A DNA stretch of 64,000 nt from Asaia sp. W19 (GTDB lineage: Bacteria; Pseudomonadota; Alphaproteobacteria; Acetobacterales; Acetobacteraceae), in contig NZ_PNQZ01000043.1 of NCBI RefSeq assembly GCF_003994335.1, forward strand, positions 62,001 to 126,000, read 5' to 3'. Under the pieces are notes generated by a model. It had not been told where the DNA came from and made no database searches. It was given only the letters and a program-made list of their open reading frames with translations. Of this stretch, positions 1 to 8,187 are shown one piece after another. The position numbers and the translations under genes were made by a program. Positions within the stretch are counted from its first letter, which is position 1. Each line of letters opens with the position of its first letter.

Positions 1-414
1 GCGCTCGTGGAAGAGCGTCGCGCGCTCGAGCGACAGGTTTCGGAACTTCAAAAGCGCCTCGCCACCGGTCAGGCAGATTCCGCCAGCGAGACCATCAATG
101 GCGTGACCTTCGTTCCGCGTGATCTGGGCGATGTGGCGCCGCGCGAACTCAAGAACATGGCTGAAGCCATTACAAAGCAGATCGGAAGCGGCGTCGTGGC
201 GCTGATCTCGACGGCTGAGGGCAAGGGCAGCGTGGTCGTGGCGGTCACAAAGGACCTGAATGATCGCTTCAATGCCGTTGACCTGGTGCGCCTTGCTTCG
301 GCTGAAATGGGCGGCAAGGGCGGTGGTGGCCGCCCCGATATGGCCCAGGCCGGCGGGCCGCAGCCGAATAGCGACGCCGTGTTCGATTCACTCAGAAAAA
401 CGCTCTCTGCCTGA
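1..414 (+). CDS. alaS: Alanine-tRNA ligase, C-terminal fragment
   Basis: The window opens inside this gene, so only the last 137 codons are present. Alanyl-tRNA synthetase charges tRNA-Ala in the cytoplasm. The visible part is the coiled-coil linker and the C-terminal DHHA1 domain; the glycine-rich run followed by RPDMAQAGG close to the C terminus is the hallmark of AlaRS. The reading frame is open from base 1 and ends in TGA. The upstream catalytic and editing domains lie outside the window. No U-rich terminator follows; about 80 bases downstream is the inverted repeat that precedes the carbonic anhydrase gene. Confidence 0.95.
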   Translation, partial: ALVEERRALERQVSELQKRLATGQADSASETINGVTFVPRDLGDVAPRELKNMAEAITKQIGSGVVALISTAEGKGSVVVAVTKDLNDRFNAVDLVRLASAEMGGKGGGGRPDMAQAGGPQPNSDAVFDSLRKTLSA

Positions 415-496
415 GCGATCATGACAAAGGGTGAACCATGTCGTTATGGCATGGACACCTAATCAAAAGCGCGGCATCGAAGGCATCTGAGTTCAA

Positions 497-526
497 GCTG
501 TTGCACTAATACAGCAGTGCAACAGC
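497..526. promoter_or_regulatory. Perfect 11-bp inverted repeat upstream of carbonic anhydrase gene
   Basis: Arms GCTGTTGCACT (497-507) and AGTGCAACAGC (516-526) are exact complements around an 8-base spacer. The repeat ends 21 bases before the carbonic anhydrase ATG and has no T-run, so it looks more like an operator or a 5'-UTR hairpin than a terminator. Its function is inferred only from symmetry and position. Confidence 0.5.
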
Positions 527-547
527 AATCCTTCAGATGAGGTCTCG

Positions 548-1222
548 ATGAAGAGTGAAATCGAAAACAGCCTGATTGCCCTGCTCAAGGGCGTGCAGCA
601 TTTCGACGACGAAGTCTACGAAGAGCATCGCGAGCTTTTCGAAAGTCTTGCCGATGGCCAGTCGCCTTCCACCCTGTTCATCACCTGCTCCGATAGCCGT
701 ATCAACCCGAGCATGATCACCCAGACTGCGCCGGGTGACCTGTTCATTGTGCGCAATGTCGGCAATATCGTCCCGCCGCATGGCGAAATGCTCGGTGCGG
801 TTTCCTCCGCCATTGAATACGCCGTGCTCGTGCTCAAGGTTAAGCATATCGTTGTTTGTGGTCACTCGAATTGTGGCGCGATGGGCGCCTTGTGCGATCT
901 GAACAACCCGAAATTCGATGCGATGCCCACAGTAGCGCGTTGGCTGCGTAATGCCGAAGCAGCTCGCGCCGCTCTCGGCCCGCTGAAGGCCGAAGACGCG
1001 GGGCCGGAAACTGTCAAGGAACTGGCCCAGCAGAACGTACTGCTTCAGCTCGCCCATCTGCGCACCCATCCAGCCGTGGTCGGGGCCTTGGCCGCGGGCG
1101 AAATCGCCCTTCAGGGCTGGTTCTACGATATCGGCTCGGGTCAGGTCGTCGTGATCGACGAGCAGACCCGTCAGGAGCGCACGGTGCGCGATGTTCTGAG
1201 CGGTCTTGGCGTCCAGGCCTGA
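548..1222 (+). CDS. Beta-class carbonic anhydrase
   Basis: The enzyme interconverts CO2 and bicarbonate using a zinc ion, supplying bicarbonate for carboxylations. The beta-class ligand pattern is complete: Cys47 with the Asp49-Arg51 pair in CSDSR, and His106 and Cys109 in HSNC. At 224 residues it has the normal length for bacterial beta-CAs and has no signal peptide, so it should be cytoplasmic. ATG at 548 follows GAGG with a 5-base spacer. A perfect inverted repeat lies just upstream. Its 3' end overlaps the following EEP-family gene by 17 bases, suggesting translational coupling, although the two products have no obvious shared pathway. Confidence 0.93.
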   Translation: MKSEIENSLIALLKGVQHFDDEVYEEHRELFESLADGQSPSTLFITCSDSRINPSMITQTAPGDLFIVRNVGNIVPPHGEMLGAVSSAIEYAVLVLKVKHIVVCGHSNCGAMGALCDLNNPKFDAMPTVARWLRNAEAARAALGPLKAEDAGPETVKELAQQNVLLQLAHLRTHPAVVGALAAGEIALQGWFYDIGSGQVVVIDEQTRQERTVRDVLSGLGVQA

Positions 1223-2072
1223 TTGGCTTCTGGGGCTGCTTCTGGCTGTCTGGGTCTTGGCCCCGTCAGCCGAAGCGTCTCCCCTCAAGATTGCCACATG
1301 GAATCTTGACTGGCTGATCCTGCCTGCCTCAGCGCGAGCGGACCTGCCTCCCAATATTCCCTCTCGTTCAGGCAGGGACTGGGCCGCCCTCACCGCGGAG
1401 GCGGCGCGTCTCGATGCGGATATCATCGCAGTCCAGGAAGTCGCCAATGAGGCTGCGCTCGCGCAACTCTTCCCGCCCCTGCTCTATCATCTCGTCCTGA
1501 GCCATGCGCCCATTGCGCAGAATCTCGGCCTCGCTCTCCGCGCGCCATGGCACGTGGTGGACCAGCACGAACTCCGCGCGCTTGACCGCTCTCCCCTGCG
1601 TGGAGGTCACGCCCTGAGACCGGGTCTTGATGTCGTCCTCAGTGATGGGAGCTATCGGCTCCGCCTCCTGGTGATCCATCTCAAATCCGGCTGCTGGGAG
1701 CGCAGCTGGACCGAGAACCATCATGCCTGTCCTGTGCTGCGCGAGCAGATCGCCATCCTGTCGGACTGGATCGCCGAGCGCGAAGACGAGGGCGAGGCCT
1801 ATGCGATTATCGGTGATTTCAACCGCCGACTCACCCTGCAGGATCCGTATTACCGCGCCCTGGTCGATGCGGCGCAGCCTCTTCTGGTCACTTCCGGGCT
1901 GGCCAGCCCCTGCGAAGGGGGCAGCTATTTCATCGATCACATTCTGCTCGGAGGGCAGGCCCGGAACTGGCTCATTCCCGGCAGCCTGCGCGTGATGCTC
2001 CCGCCAGAGTCCACGCCGGCCTTCGTTTTATCCGATCATTGCCCGGTATCGGTGCGTCTCTCGCCACGCTGA
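1206..2072 (+). CDS. Secreted endonuclease/exonuclease/phosphatase (EEP) family protein
   Basis: The 288-residue protein starts with a signal peptide (hydrophobic LLGLLLAVWVLAP, cleavage near SAEA-SP) and then one EEP domain. Family landmarks are ATWNLDWL near residue 30, the metal-binding QEV, the IGDFN motif and the closing SDHCPVSV. EEP proteins hydrolyse phosphodiesters in nucleic acids, sphingolipids or inositol phosphates; the substrate cannot be told from the sequence. The start is TTG and overlaps the carbonic anhydrase stop by 17 bases. No in-frame ATG precedes the mature domain, so TTG with translational coupling is the best choice. Family assignment is solid, substrate unknown. Confidence 0.8.
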   Translation: MASRPDWLLGLLLAVWVLAPSAEASPLKIATWNLDWLILPASARADLPPNIPSRSGRDWAALTAEAARLDADIIAVQEVANEAALAQLFPPLLYHLVLSHAPIAQNLGLALRAPWHVVDQHELRALDRSPLRGGHALRPGLDVVLSDGSYRLRLLVIHLKSGCWERSWTENHHACPVLREQIAILSDWIAEREDEGEAYAIIGDFNRRLTLQDPYYRALVDAAQPLLVTSGLASPCEGGSYFIDHILLGGQARNWLIPGSLRVMLPPESTPAFVLSDHCPVSVRLSPR

Positions 2073-2151
2073 TCCGGGGCGCTGGCTCGATTGTGCATCG
2101 GCGCGGCGCTGGCCTATGATCTGCGTCATCATCGGGAGGGGGGATCTGGTC

Positions 2152-3132
2152 ATGCGCTATCGTTCTCTGGGACAGTCGGGGCTGATTGTCTCGGAACTCG
2201 GGCTTGGCTGCAATAATCTGGGGGGGCGTGTGGACGCTTCGCGCTCCGCCCGTCTCGTCTCATGCGCGCGGGATCTCGGGATCACGCTCTTCGATGTGGC
2301 TGATGTCTACGGACGGCGCGACGCGCATGCAGGTGCGTCGGAAGAGGCACTCGGCGCGGCGCTCGAGGGTCATCGCGCGGAGGTGGTGGTAGCCACCAAA
2401 TTCGGGATGAAAATGTGCGAGGGCGACGATCCTGCGGGACGCGCATCCGGGGCGTCGCGCCGCTATATCGTGACGGCGGTCGAAGCCAGTCTGCGCCGAC
2501 TGAAAACAGACTGGATCGACCTCTATCAGCTTCATTGTCCTGACCCGCGCACCCCGCTGGAGGAAACCCTGCGTGCGCTCGACGACCTCATCCGCAGCGG
2601 CAAGATACGCTATGCAGGCGTGTCCAATCTCCCCGCCTGGCAGATCGCCAATGCCTGCCATATTGCCCGACGGGAACGACTCTCGGGAATCATCGCCTGC
2701 CAGGATGAGTTCTCCCTGCTGGAGCGCGGCGCCGAGACCGCTCTCATCCCGGCGTTGAAGCAGTTTGGGCTCGGACTCCTGCCCTATTTCCCCCTCGCCT
2801 CCGGTATGTTGACGGGTAAGTATCAACGCGACACCGCCCCGCCGGAAGGATCACGCCTGGCCGCCTGGACTTATCTCCAGGAGCGCTACCGGTCGGACGC
2901 TGTCTGGTCATTCATCGAGGGTGCGCAGGCGCTCGCAACCCGCCACGACCACAGCCTCTCCGATCTCGCCTTCCAATGGCTGCTGCGCCATGACGTAGTG
3001 GGAAGCGTGATCGCCGGGGCCACAAGCGAGGAGCAATTGCTGCAGAATGCGCGATCCTGCGCACTGACCCTGGACGATGCGATGAAGGCTGAACTGGATG
3101 CGCTGCTTGCCTCGGAAAGGAAGCCCGCATGA
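2152..3132 (+). CDS. Aldo/keto reductase
   Basis: NAD(P)H-dependent TIM-barrel oxidoreductase of the AKR superfamily, 326 residues. It begins RYRSLGQSGLIVSELGLGC, the usual AKR opening, and has the catalytic set: Asp/Tyr in the DVADVY segment, Lys in VATKFG and His in LYQLHCP. The C-terminal Gly-rich SVIAGATSEEQL contributes to cofactor binding. An upstream in-frame ATG exists at 2116, but the strong GGAGGGGGG lies just before ATG 2152, which is preferred. The stop overlaps the Nudix start (ATGA), and that gene overlaps mtnK the same way, so this is the first gene of a three-gene operon. The physiological substrate is unknown. Confidence 0.88.
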   Translation: MRYRSLGQSGLIVSELGLGCNNLGGRVDASRSARLVSCARDLGITLFDVADVYGRRDAHAGASEEALGAALEGHRAEVVVATKFGMKMCEGDDPAGRASGASRRYIVTAVEASLRRLKTDWIDLYQLHCPDPRTPLEETLRALDDLIRSGKIRYAGVSNLPAWQIANACHIARRERLSGIIACQDEFSLLERGAETALIPALKQFGLGLLPYFPLASGMLTGKYQRDTAPPEGSRLAAWTYLQERYRSDAVWSFIEGAQALATRHDHSLSDLAFQWLLRHDVVGSVIAGATSEEQLLQNARSCALTLDDAMKAELDALLASERKPA

Positions 3133-3833
3133 ACCCGATAAGCGCCCCCTGGCCAGTCACGAGCCTCGCAACAGCCCTGAGCATCACCTGCCATCCCGCC
3201 CCGGTTCTGGATGATCCCGATCTCGAGGCCGCGATCGAAGCGCAATGGCACGACGCACTCAAGGCGCATCCGGGGCTCTATAATGGCCGCGTCTTCTGCC
3301 TCTCCTCTCTTTCCCCAGATGCTCTCTCCGGTTTCTGGTGCGAATATCGCTGGGTTCTCGCCCAGATGCGGGCGCCCGAACTCGCGGCACGTCTCAATCT
3401 GCGCTCCCTGGCCGTTACGGGACTGCTTCTCTGCCCGGACGGCGTCGTTCTGGGGCGACGCAATCCGAACTCCCTGTATCTGCCCGGGTATTGGCAGGGC
3501 GTTCCCGCTGGCAGTGTCGAAGCGCGGAAGGACGCCGACACCGTGGACCTCGGCGCCCAGCTTCTGGCCGAGCTCGACGAGGAAGTCGGTCTGTCAGGCG
3601 CGGTTACCCTGAGCGGCCCCCTGCTCGCCTGCGAGCATGATCACACGCATATCGTCGATCTTGGCTTCATGATCCGCACCGATCTGTCTTTCGCCGCCAT
3701 CAGAGCGGCTTGGCAGGCGCGCGCCAATGACGAATACGATCAGATTGCCTGTCACGAGAGGCATCTGGTTGCCTCACTTTCGGGCCATGTCCTGCCGACC
3801 ACGAGAGCCATGCTGGAGCGTCTTGACCGATGA
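3129..3833 (+). CDS. Nudix hydrolase domain protein
   Basis: The 234-residue protein has an N-terminal region of about 90 residues without a clear family, then a Nudix fold starting near GLLLCPDGVVLGRR. The Nudix helix ends in AELDEEVGL; the Arg of the canonical REUXEE is replaced by Ala, but both metal-binding glutamates remain. Nudix enzymes hydrolyse nucleoside diphosphates linked to other groups; the substrate is not predictable here. Both ends overlap neighbours by 4 bases (ATGA), so it is translated with the aldo/keto reductase and the methylthioribose kinase. Context hints at a nucleoside or thio-sugar salvage role, which is inference. Confidence 0.75.
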   Translation: MNPISAPWPVTSLATALSITCHPAPVLDDPDLEAAIEAQWHDALKAHPGLYNGRVFCLSSLSPDALSGFWCEYRWVLAQMRAPELAARLNLRSLAVTGLLLCPDGVVLGRRNPNSLYLPGYWQGVPAGSVEARKDADTVDLGAQLLAELDEEVGLSGAVTLSGPLLACEHDHTHIVDLGFMIRTDLSFAAIRAAWQARANDEYDQIACHERHLVASLSGHVLPTTRAMLERLDR

Positions 3834-5023
3834 GTGCCTATCGTCCCCTCACGGCCTCCGGGCTGATCGACACGCTTGCGGCTCTCCCTTCGGTGTCGGC
3901 CATACTGGGCGGCAACACGGCGGATTGGGGCGCGCGCGAAGTCAGCGACGGAAATCTCAATACGGTGTTCATCGTCTCGGGGCCGCTCGGTAGCGTGTGC
4001 TGCAAGCAATCCCTGCCCTATGTCCGGGTTGATCCTTCCTGGGCCATGCCTCTGGAACGGACCCTGTTCGAGGCACGCTGGATGCAGCATGTAAGTCCGG
4101 CCGTCGGGCATCAGATTCCGACCCTCTATCATCTCGATGAGGGGTTGTTTCTGATCGTGATGGAAAATCTCGCGACGCATCACGTCTTGCGCGGAGCGCT
4201 GATCGCAGGATTGGCACCGGCCGGCTTTGCGGCGCGCATCGGCGAATTTGTCGGTCACGCGAGCTTTGCGACTTCATGGCGTGCCATGCCGTTCGAGGAT
4301 GTACACGCCATGCGCGATATCTTCTCGCGCAATCTGGCCCTGACCCGGATAAGCGTGGATCTGGTCCTGACGGATCCCTATCGTCGCGACTGCGCGCGCA
4401 ACCACTGGATCAGCCCGGCCCTCGACGATCTCGTGACCGCGATTCAGGAAGACAGCGCGCTTCACGCTGCGGTGGAACGCCTGCAGGAGCGCTTTCTTTC
4501 CTGCGGTCAGGCCCTGCTTCATGGCGACCTGCACACGGGCTCTGTCATGATCTGCGGCGATGATGTGCGCGTGATCGATGGGGAATTCGCCCTTTACGGA
4601 CCAATCGGCTTCGATCTGGGTATGTTCACGGCCAATCTGATCATGAATGCGTACGCACAGCCCGAGCACGACGCGTGGATGCGTGACGAGATTGCGCTGC
4701 TCTGGTCCGGATTTCGCCACGCCTATCTGGAACGTTGGGAACAGAGCGGCGCGCGCGGCGATGTGGGGTCACTGTCGCGCCCAACAGTCTCGTCCGCCGA
4801 GCGCACGAGATTCTTCCAGCAGGTCATGCATGATTGCGCGGGATTTGCCGGTCTGGAACTGGTTCGCCGCACCATCGGCTTCGCGCAGATTGCCGATTAC
4901 GAGGCAAGTCAGGACCGGGAGCAGGAAGTCGAGGCAAGGCGCCGTGCCCTGATCACAGGGCGTGCGCTTATTCAGCGAGCCTTTCAGATCGACAGCCCTG
5001 AGGCCCTACTGGGCATGATCTGA
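3830..5023 (+). CDS. mtnK: S-methyl-5-thioribose kinase
   Basis: MtnK phosphorylates 5-methylthioribose to its 1-phosphate in methionine salvage. The 397-residue protein follows the family closely: VSDGNLNTVFIV for nucleotide binding near residue 38, a catalytic loop LLHGDLHTGSVMI, then VIDGEFALYGPIGFDLG where the second Asp binds metal, and near the C terminus FAGLELVRRTIGFAQIADYE. The usual DPEF motif reads DGEF here. It is the last gene of an overlapping operon with a Nudix hydrolase and an aldo/keto reductase. The isomerase mtnA, normally adjacent, is not in this window. A perfect GC-rich hairpin follows the stop. Confidence 0.87.
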   Translation: MSAYRPLTASGLIDTLAALPSVSAILGGNTADWGAREVSDGNLNTVFIVSGPLGSVCCKQSLPYVRVDPSWAMPLERTLFEARWMQHVSPAVGHQIPTLYHLDEGLFLIVMENLATHHVLRGALIAGLAPAGFAARIGEFVGHASFATSWRAMPFEDVHAMRDIFSRNLALTRISVDLVLTDPYRRDCARNHWISPALDDLVTAIQEDSALHAAVERLQERFLSCGQALLHGDLHTGSVMICGDDVRVIDGEFALYGPIGFDLGMFTANLIMNAYAQPEHDAWMRDEIALLWSGFRHAYLERWEQSGARGDVGSLSRPTVSSAERTRFFQQVMHDCAGFAGLELVRRTIGFAQIADYEASQDREQEVEARRRALITGRALIQRAFQIDSPEALLGMI

Positions 5024-5030
5024 CGTTCCT

Positions 5031-5056
5031 GATGCGGCGCGGCACCGCGCCGCATC
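5031..5056. terminator. Bidirectional hairpin between mtnK and flavin reductase gene
   Basis: Perfect 11-bp stem (GATGCGGCGCG / CGCGCCGCATC) with loop GCAC, 7 bases after the mtnK stop and 9 bases beyond the convergent flavin reductase stop. There is no long T-run on either side, so it is a likely but unproven shared terminator. Confidence 0.6.
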
Positions 5057-5065
5057 CCCAACTGG

Positions 5066-5560
5066 TCAGGCCCGTCGATAGGCCCGATCGAACCAGACGA
5101 GACCGTTCGCCTCATCGCGATTGAATTCGGCGCAGAGCGGCTCGACGAAGAACACAGTATGGGTACCGATCTCCTGCGTCAGGCTGACACGGCACTCCAG
5201 CGTTACGAGCGCGCCCTGCAGAACGGGCATCCCGATCTCGCCCTTTCGCCAGATGCCTGAGGCGAAGCGTTGCTCCATGGAGGAGCGGGACGACCCGAAC
5301 AGCCCCGAGAGGGCCTCCTGCTCATGGGCAAGAACATTGATGGCGAGCAGGTTGTTGCGCACCAGATGAGCATGGGTTGTCGCTGCGCGATTCACGCAGA
5401 CGAGCAAGGTGGCAGGATCATCGGAAACACTGCACACCGCCGAAGCCGTGAAGCCACAGCGCCCCTCTTCACCATCAGTCGTGATGATGGTTACGGCGCT
5501 GGCAAGGCGCGCCATCGCGTCACGAAAGAGTTCCTTCGACAAGGGGGGGCGGTCAGGCAT
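5066..5560 (-). CDS. Flavin reductase (HpaC/RutF-like)
   Basis: A 164-residue protein of the split-barrel flavin reductase-like family, which uses NAD(P)H to reduce free FMN or FAD for partner enzymes. Typical features are the opening FRDAMARLASAVTIITTDG, the CGFTASAVCSVSDDPATLLVCVNR flavin-binding segment, and FFVEPLC toward the end. It is transcribed away from the sulfite reductase operon with about 210 bases between the start codons, so the two probably share a regulatory region. No monooxygenase partner is nearby. A link with sulfur metabolism is inferred from position; it could instead serve an oxygenase encoded elsewhere. Confidence 0.85.
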   Translation of the reverse strand: MPDRPPLSKELFRDAMARLASAVTIITTDGEEGRCGFTASAVCSVSDDPATLLVCVNRAATTHAHLVRNNLLAINVLAHEQEALSGLFGSSRSSMEQRFASGIWRKGEIGMPVLQGALVTLECRVSLTQEIGTHTVFFVEPLCAEFNRDEANGLVWFDRAYRRA

Positions 5561-5707
5561 GGCAGAGGCTCCAGACAGATTGGCCAGCGGCGATTGGACA
5601 TCCGGTATGCGGCAATGGGCTATTGCTGCAAGAGGATGGACGCAACTTGTTCATTGCGGGCGCAGTTTAGCGCCTTGCCCAGGACACGGTTTCCTGAGAT
5701 ATAAACA

Positions 5708-5720
5708 CACGATCATCGTG
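5708..5720. promoter_or_regulatory. Candidate operator/promoter between flavin reductase and cys operon
   Basis: CACGAT-C-ATCGTG is an exact 6-1-6 inverted repeat. It sits next to AT-rich hexamers (TATAAA just upstream, TTATAT just downstream) that could be -10 elements for the rightward operon, and about 50 bases before the DUF2849 start. The repeat is seen directly; operator function is inferred. Confidence 0.4.
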
Positions 5721-5770
5721 GATAGATTATATTCCACACTGTGAAAAGCTTAATCGGGGCGGGAGCGACC

Positions 5771-6088
5771 ATGAAAAGGGCGATACGCATAGGCGCTGGC
5801 GAGGCACTCGTGCTGACGGCCAACAGATTGCTCGACGGACTTATCGTCTGGCGCGACGCCAATGGCGCCTGGCAGCGATCGATCACGCATGCGGCAATCC
5901 TCCCGCCGGAGCTTTACGAGTCGACACTCGAAACTGCCACGAAATCGGCACAGGATGATGGTGTGGTCGGGGTATATGAGGTGGTGGTCCGACCAGGGCC
6001 AGTCGCCCAGCCGGTGAGCGTGAGGGAGCGGATCAGAGCGTTCGGGCCTACGGTTCATCCGCAATTTGCTACGGAGTTGGACGCATGA
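5771..6088 (+). CDS. DUF2849 domain protein, sulfite reductase accessory
   Basis: A 105-residue cytoplasmic protein of the DUF2849 family (GEALVLTANRLLDGLIVWRDANGAW near the N terminus). The family is found next to cysI in bacteria lacking the flavoprotein CysJ, and mutant phenotype studies have tied it to sulfite reduction, possibly electron supply. ATG 5771 is chosen over GTG 5741 because GGGGCGGGAGCG lies just upstream. The stop overlaps the cysI start (ATGA), so the two are translationally coupled. The biochemical role remains unproven. Confidence 0.8.
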   Translation: MKRAIRIGAGEALVLTANRLLDGLIVWRDANGAWQRSITHAAILPPELYESTLETATKSAQDDGVVGVYEVVVRPGPVAQPVSVRERIRAFGPTVHPQFATELDA

Positions 6089-7755
6089 ACGCGCCTGTCG
6101 GTCACTACCAGTATCAGACGGCGGACCGTGAGTTTCTCGCCTCACGCATCTCGGAATTCGAAGGTCAGGTGCAGCGACGCCTGAGCGGTGAATTGAGCGA
6201 GGATGAGTTCAAACCCCTGCGCCTGATGAATGGCCTCTATTTGCAGCTTCACGCCTATATGCTGCGCGTGGCCATTCCCTATGGCGTTCTGGACTCGCGT
6301 CAGATGCGCAAGCTTGCCCATATCGGGCGTCGTTACGACCGCGATTACGGCCATTTCACCACGCGCCAGAACATCCAGTTCAACTGGATCCGTCTGGAAG
6401 ACACACCGGAGATCCTGAGACAGCTGGCCGACGTGGATATGCATGCAATCCAGACCAGCGGTAACTGCATTCGTAACGTTACCTGTGACCAGTTTGCCGG
6501 GGCTGCGGCTGACGAATTGATGGATCCCCGTGTCCACGCCGAGATCCTGCGTCAGTGGTCTACCCTGCATCCCGAATTCACGTTCCTCCCGCGCAAATTC
6601 AAGATCGCCATCTCCGGCAGCCCGCAGGATCGCGTCGCGGCGCGCTTCCACGATATCGGCATTCTTGCCCGCCCCGGAGAGAACGGACCGCTCTTCCGCA
6701 TCTTTGTAGGCGGTGGACTGGGACGTACGCCGCTGGTCGGGCATGAACTCTTCGATTCAGTAGCCGAGCCGGACCTGCTCATGACCCTTGAGGCGATCCT
6801 GCGCGTCTATAACGCGTATGGACGACGCGATAACATCTACAAGGCGCGTATCAAGATTCTGGTGCAGGCGCTCGGGATCGACGGTTACCGCAAGGCGGTA
6901 GAGCACGAACTCTCGCGTATGGACCCCGCCCATTACCGACTTGCGCCGGAAACGGTCGACGCCATTCGCGCGCGTTTCGCCGCGCCCGACCTGAGCGCCG
7001 AACCGCAGGCAGAAGCCGTGCTCAGGCGCGATCGCGCCGCCGATCCTGACTTTGACCGCTGGGTACGCAGCAATACTCACCCGCATTTCGCCCCCGGTCG
7101 TATTGCCGTGACGGTATCGATCAAGCCGGCTGGCGGCATTCCGGGCGACGCCACCTCGGACCAGATGGACCGACTGGCCGATCTGGCGGACCAGTATTCC
7201 TTCGGGGAGCTGCGCATCACCCATTTGCAGAATGTTGTACTTGCCCATGTGGCACAGGATCGTCTGCATGCGCTCTGGCAGGCCTTGGTCGCCATCGGTC
7301 TCGGTGATGCCAATCACGAACTGATCGGCGATATCGTCGCCTGCCCCGGGCTCGATTACTGCGCTCTTGCCAACGCGCGCTCCATTCCGATCGCACAGAA
7401 GTTGAGCGCGCGCTTTGCCGATAATGCTCTGCAGGAAGAAATCGGCAGGCTCCGAATCAATATCTCGGGCTGCATCAACGCCTGTGGCCATCATCATGTC
7501 GGTCATATCGGCCTGCTCGGTGTCGACAAGCGTGGCGAGGAATTCTTCCAGATCACGCTTGGCGGTCGCGATGATGATCTGTCGCGCACGGGCGATATCC
7601 TCGGGGCCGCCCTGCCGGAAGATGACATGGTCGATGCCATTGCCCGCATCGTCGATCGTTATCTGAGTGTGCGGGTCAAAGGAGAGGCCTTTCTGGACAC
7701 CCTGACACGTCTTGGCGATACCCCGTTCAAGGAAGCCGCTTATGAAACAGTTTGA
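6085..7755 (+). CDS. cysI: Sulfite reductase hemoprotein (nitrite/sulfite reductase family)
   Basis: The siroheme/4Fe-4S enzyme performs the six-electron reduction of sulfite to sulfide for cysteine synthesis. The 556-residue protein has two ferredoxin-like halves and the cluster-binding cysteines Cys420 and Cys426 (CPGLDYC) and Cys463 and Cys467 (CINAC), the last pair also bridging siroheme. An early FTTRQNIQFNWI segment is typical. It lies between DUF2849 and DUF934 with overlapping ends at both sides. No cysJ is present, so electrons must come from ferredoxin or another donor. A nitrite reductase role is less likely given the DUF934/DUF2849 context. Confidence 0.9.
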   Translation: MNAPVGHYQYQTADREFLASRISEFEGQVQRRLSGELSEDEFKPLRLMNGLYLQLHAYMLRVAIPYGVLDSRQMRKLAHIGRRYDRDYGHFTTRQNIQFNWIRLEDTPEILRQLADVDMHAIQTSGNCIRNVTCDQFAGAAADELMDPRVHAEILRQWSTLHPEFTFLPRKFKIAISGSPQDRVAARFHDIGILARPGENGPLFRIFVGGGLGRTPLVGHELFDSVAEPDLLMTLEAILRVYNAYGRRDNIYKARIKILVQALGIDGYRKAVEHELSRMDPAHYRLAPETVDAIRARFAAPDLSAEPQAEAVLRRDRAADPDFDRWVRSNTHPHFAPGRIAVTVSIKPAGGIPGDATSDQMDRLADLADQYSFGELRITHLQNVVLAHVAQDRLHALWQALVAIGLGDANHELIGDIVACPGLDYCALANARSIPIAQKLSARFADNALQEEIGRLRINISGCINACGHHHVGHIGLLGVDKRGEEFFQITLGGRDDDLSRTGDILGAALPEDDMVDAIARIVDRYLSVRVKGEAFLDTLTRLGDTPFKEAAYETV

Positions 7756-8143
7756 GCTCGGACCGGCGCGTCATCCCGCCCCGCCGACGCTGGAGATCGT
7801 CCCTGTTGCCGAAATGACCGAGGCGACCCGCGCGATACGCCTCACGCCTGATTTTGATGTCGAGACCCTGGAAACAGCGCTTGATCATCTCGATCTGATC
7901 ATCGTGACCTTCCCGATCTTTCGTGACGGGCGCGGTTTCACGCAGGCACGGGCCCTGCGCGAATATTACGGCTTTGCCGGTGAGATACGTGCCGAGGGTC
8001 ATCTGATTCCGGATCAGGCCCAGTTCCTGCGGAGTTGCGGCGTCGATTGCGTCCTGCTCGGGGATGACGTGGATGAGACGCCGTGGTTACGCGCCCTTTC
8101 GCTCTTTCCTGTTACTTATCAGGCTCGATTGGGCCTGCGCTAA
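7742..8143 (+). CDS. DUF934 family protein, sulfite reductase accessory
   Basis: A 133-residue protein of the DUF934 family, which nearly always accompanies cysI in proteobacteria and is needed for sulfate or sulfite assimilation in several of them; its chemistry is not settled. Recognisable parts are the LDLIIVTFPIFRDGRGFTQAR core and the FLRSCGVDCVLLGDD segment. ATG 7742 (KQFELGP) is chosen over an upstream start; it overlaps the cysI end by 14 bases, consistent with coupling. Unlike in many relatives, no cysH follows; the operon ends at a hairpin. Confidence 0.82.
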   Translation: MKQFELGPARHPAPPTLEIVPVAEMTEATRAIRLTPDFDVETLETALDHLDLIIVTFPIFRDGRGFTQARALREYYGFAGEIRAEGHLIPDQAQFLRSCGVDCVLLGDDVDETPWLRALSLFPVTYQARLGLR

Positions 8144-8163
8144 GGCCGTTGCCCGATATAAGT

Positions 8164-8187
8164 GCCGGGGTCGCTCCTGTCCCCGGC
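8164..8187 (+). terminator. Hairpin after cys operon
   Basis: GCCGGGG (8164-8170) pairs with CCCCGGC (8181-8187) around a 10-base loop and is followed by TTCTC. It begins 20 bases after the DUF934 stop and lies before the convergent porin gene. Confidence 0.5.
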
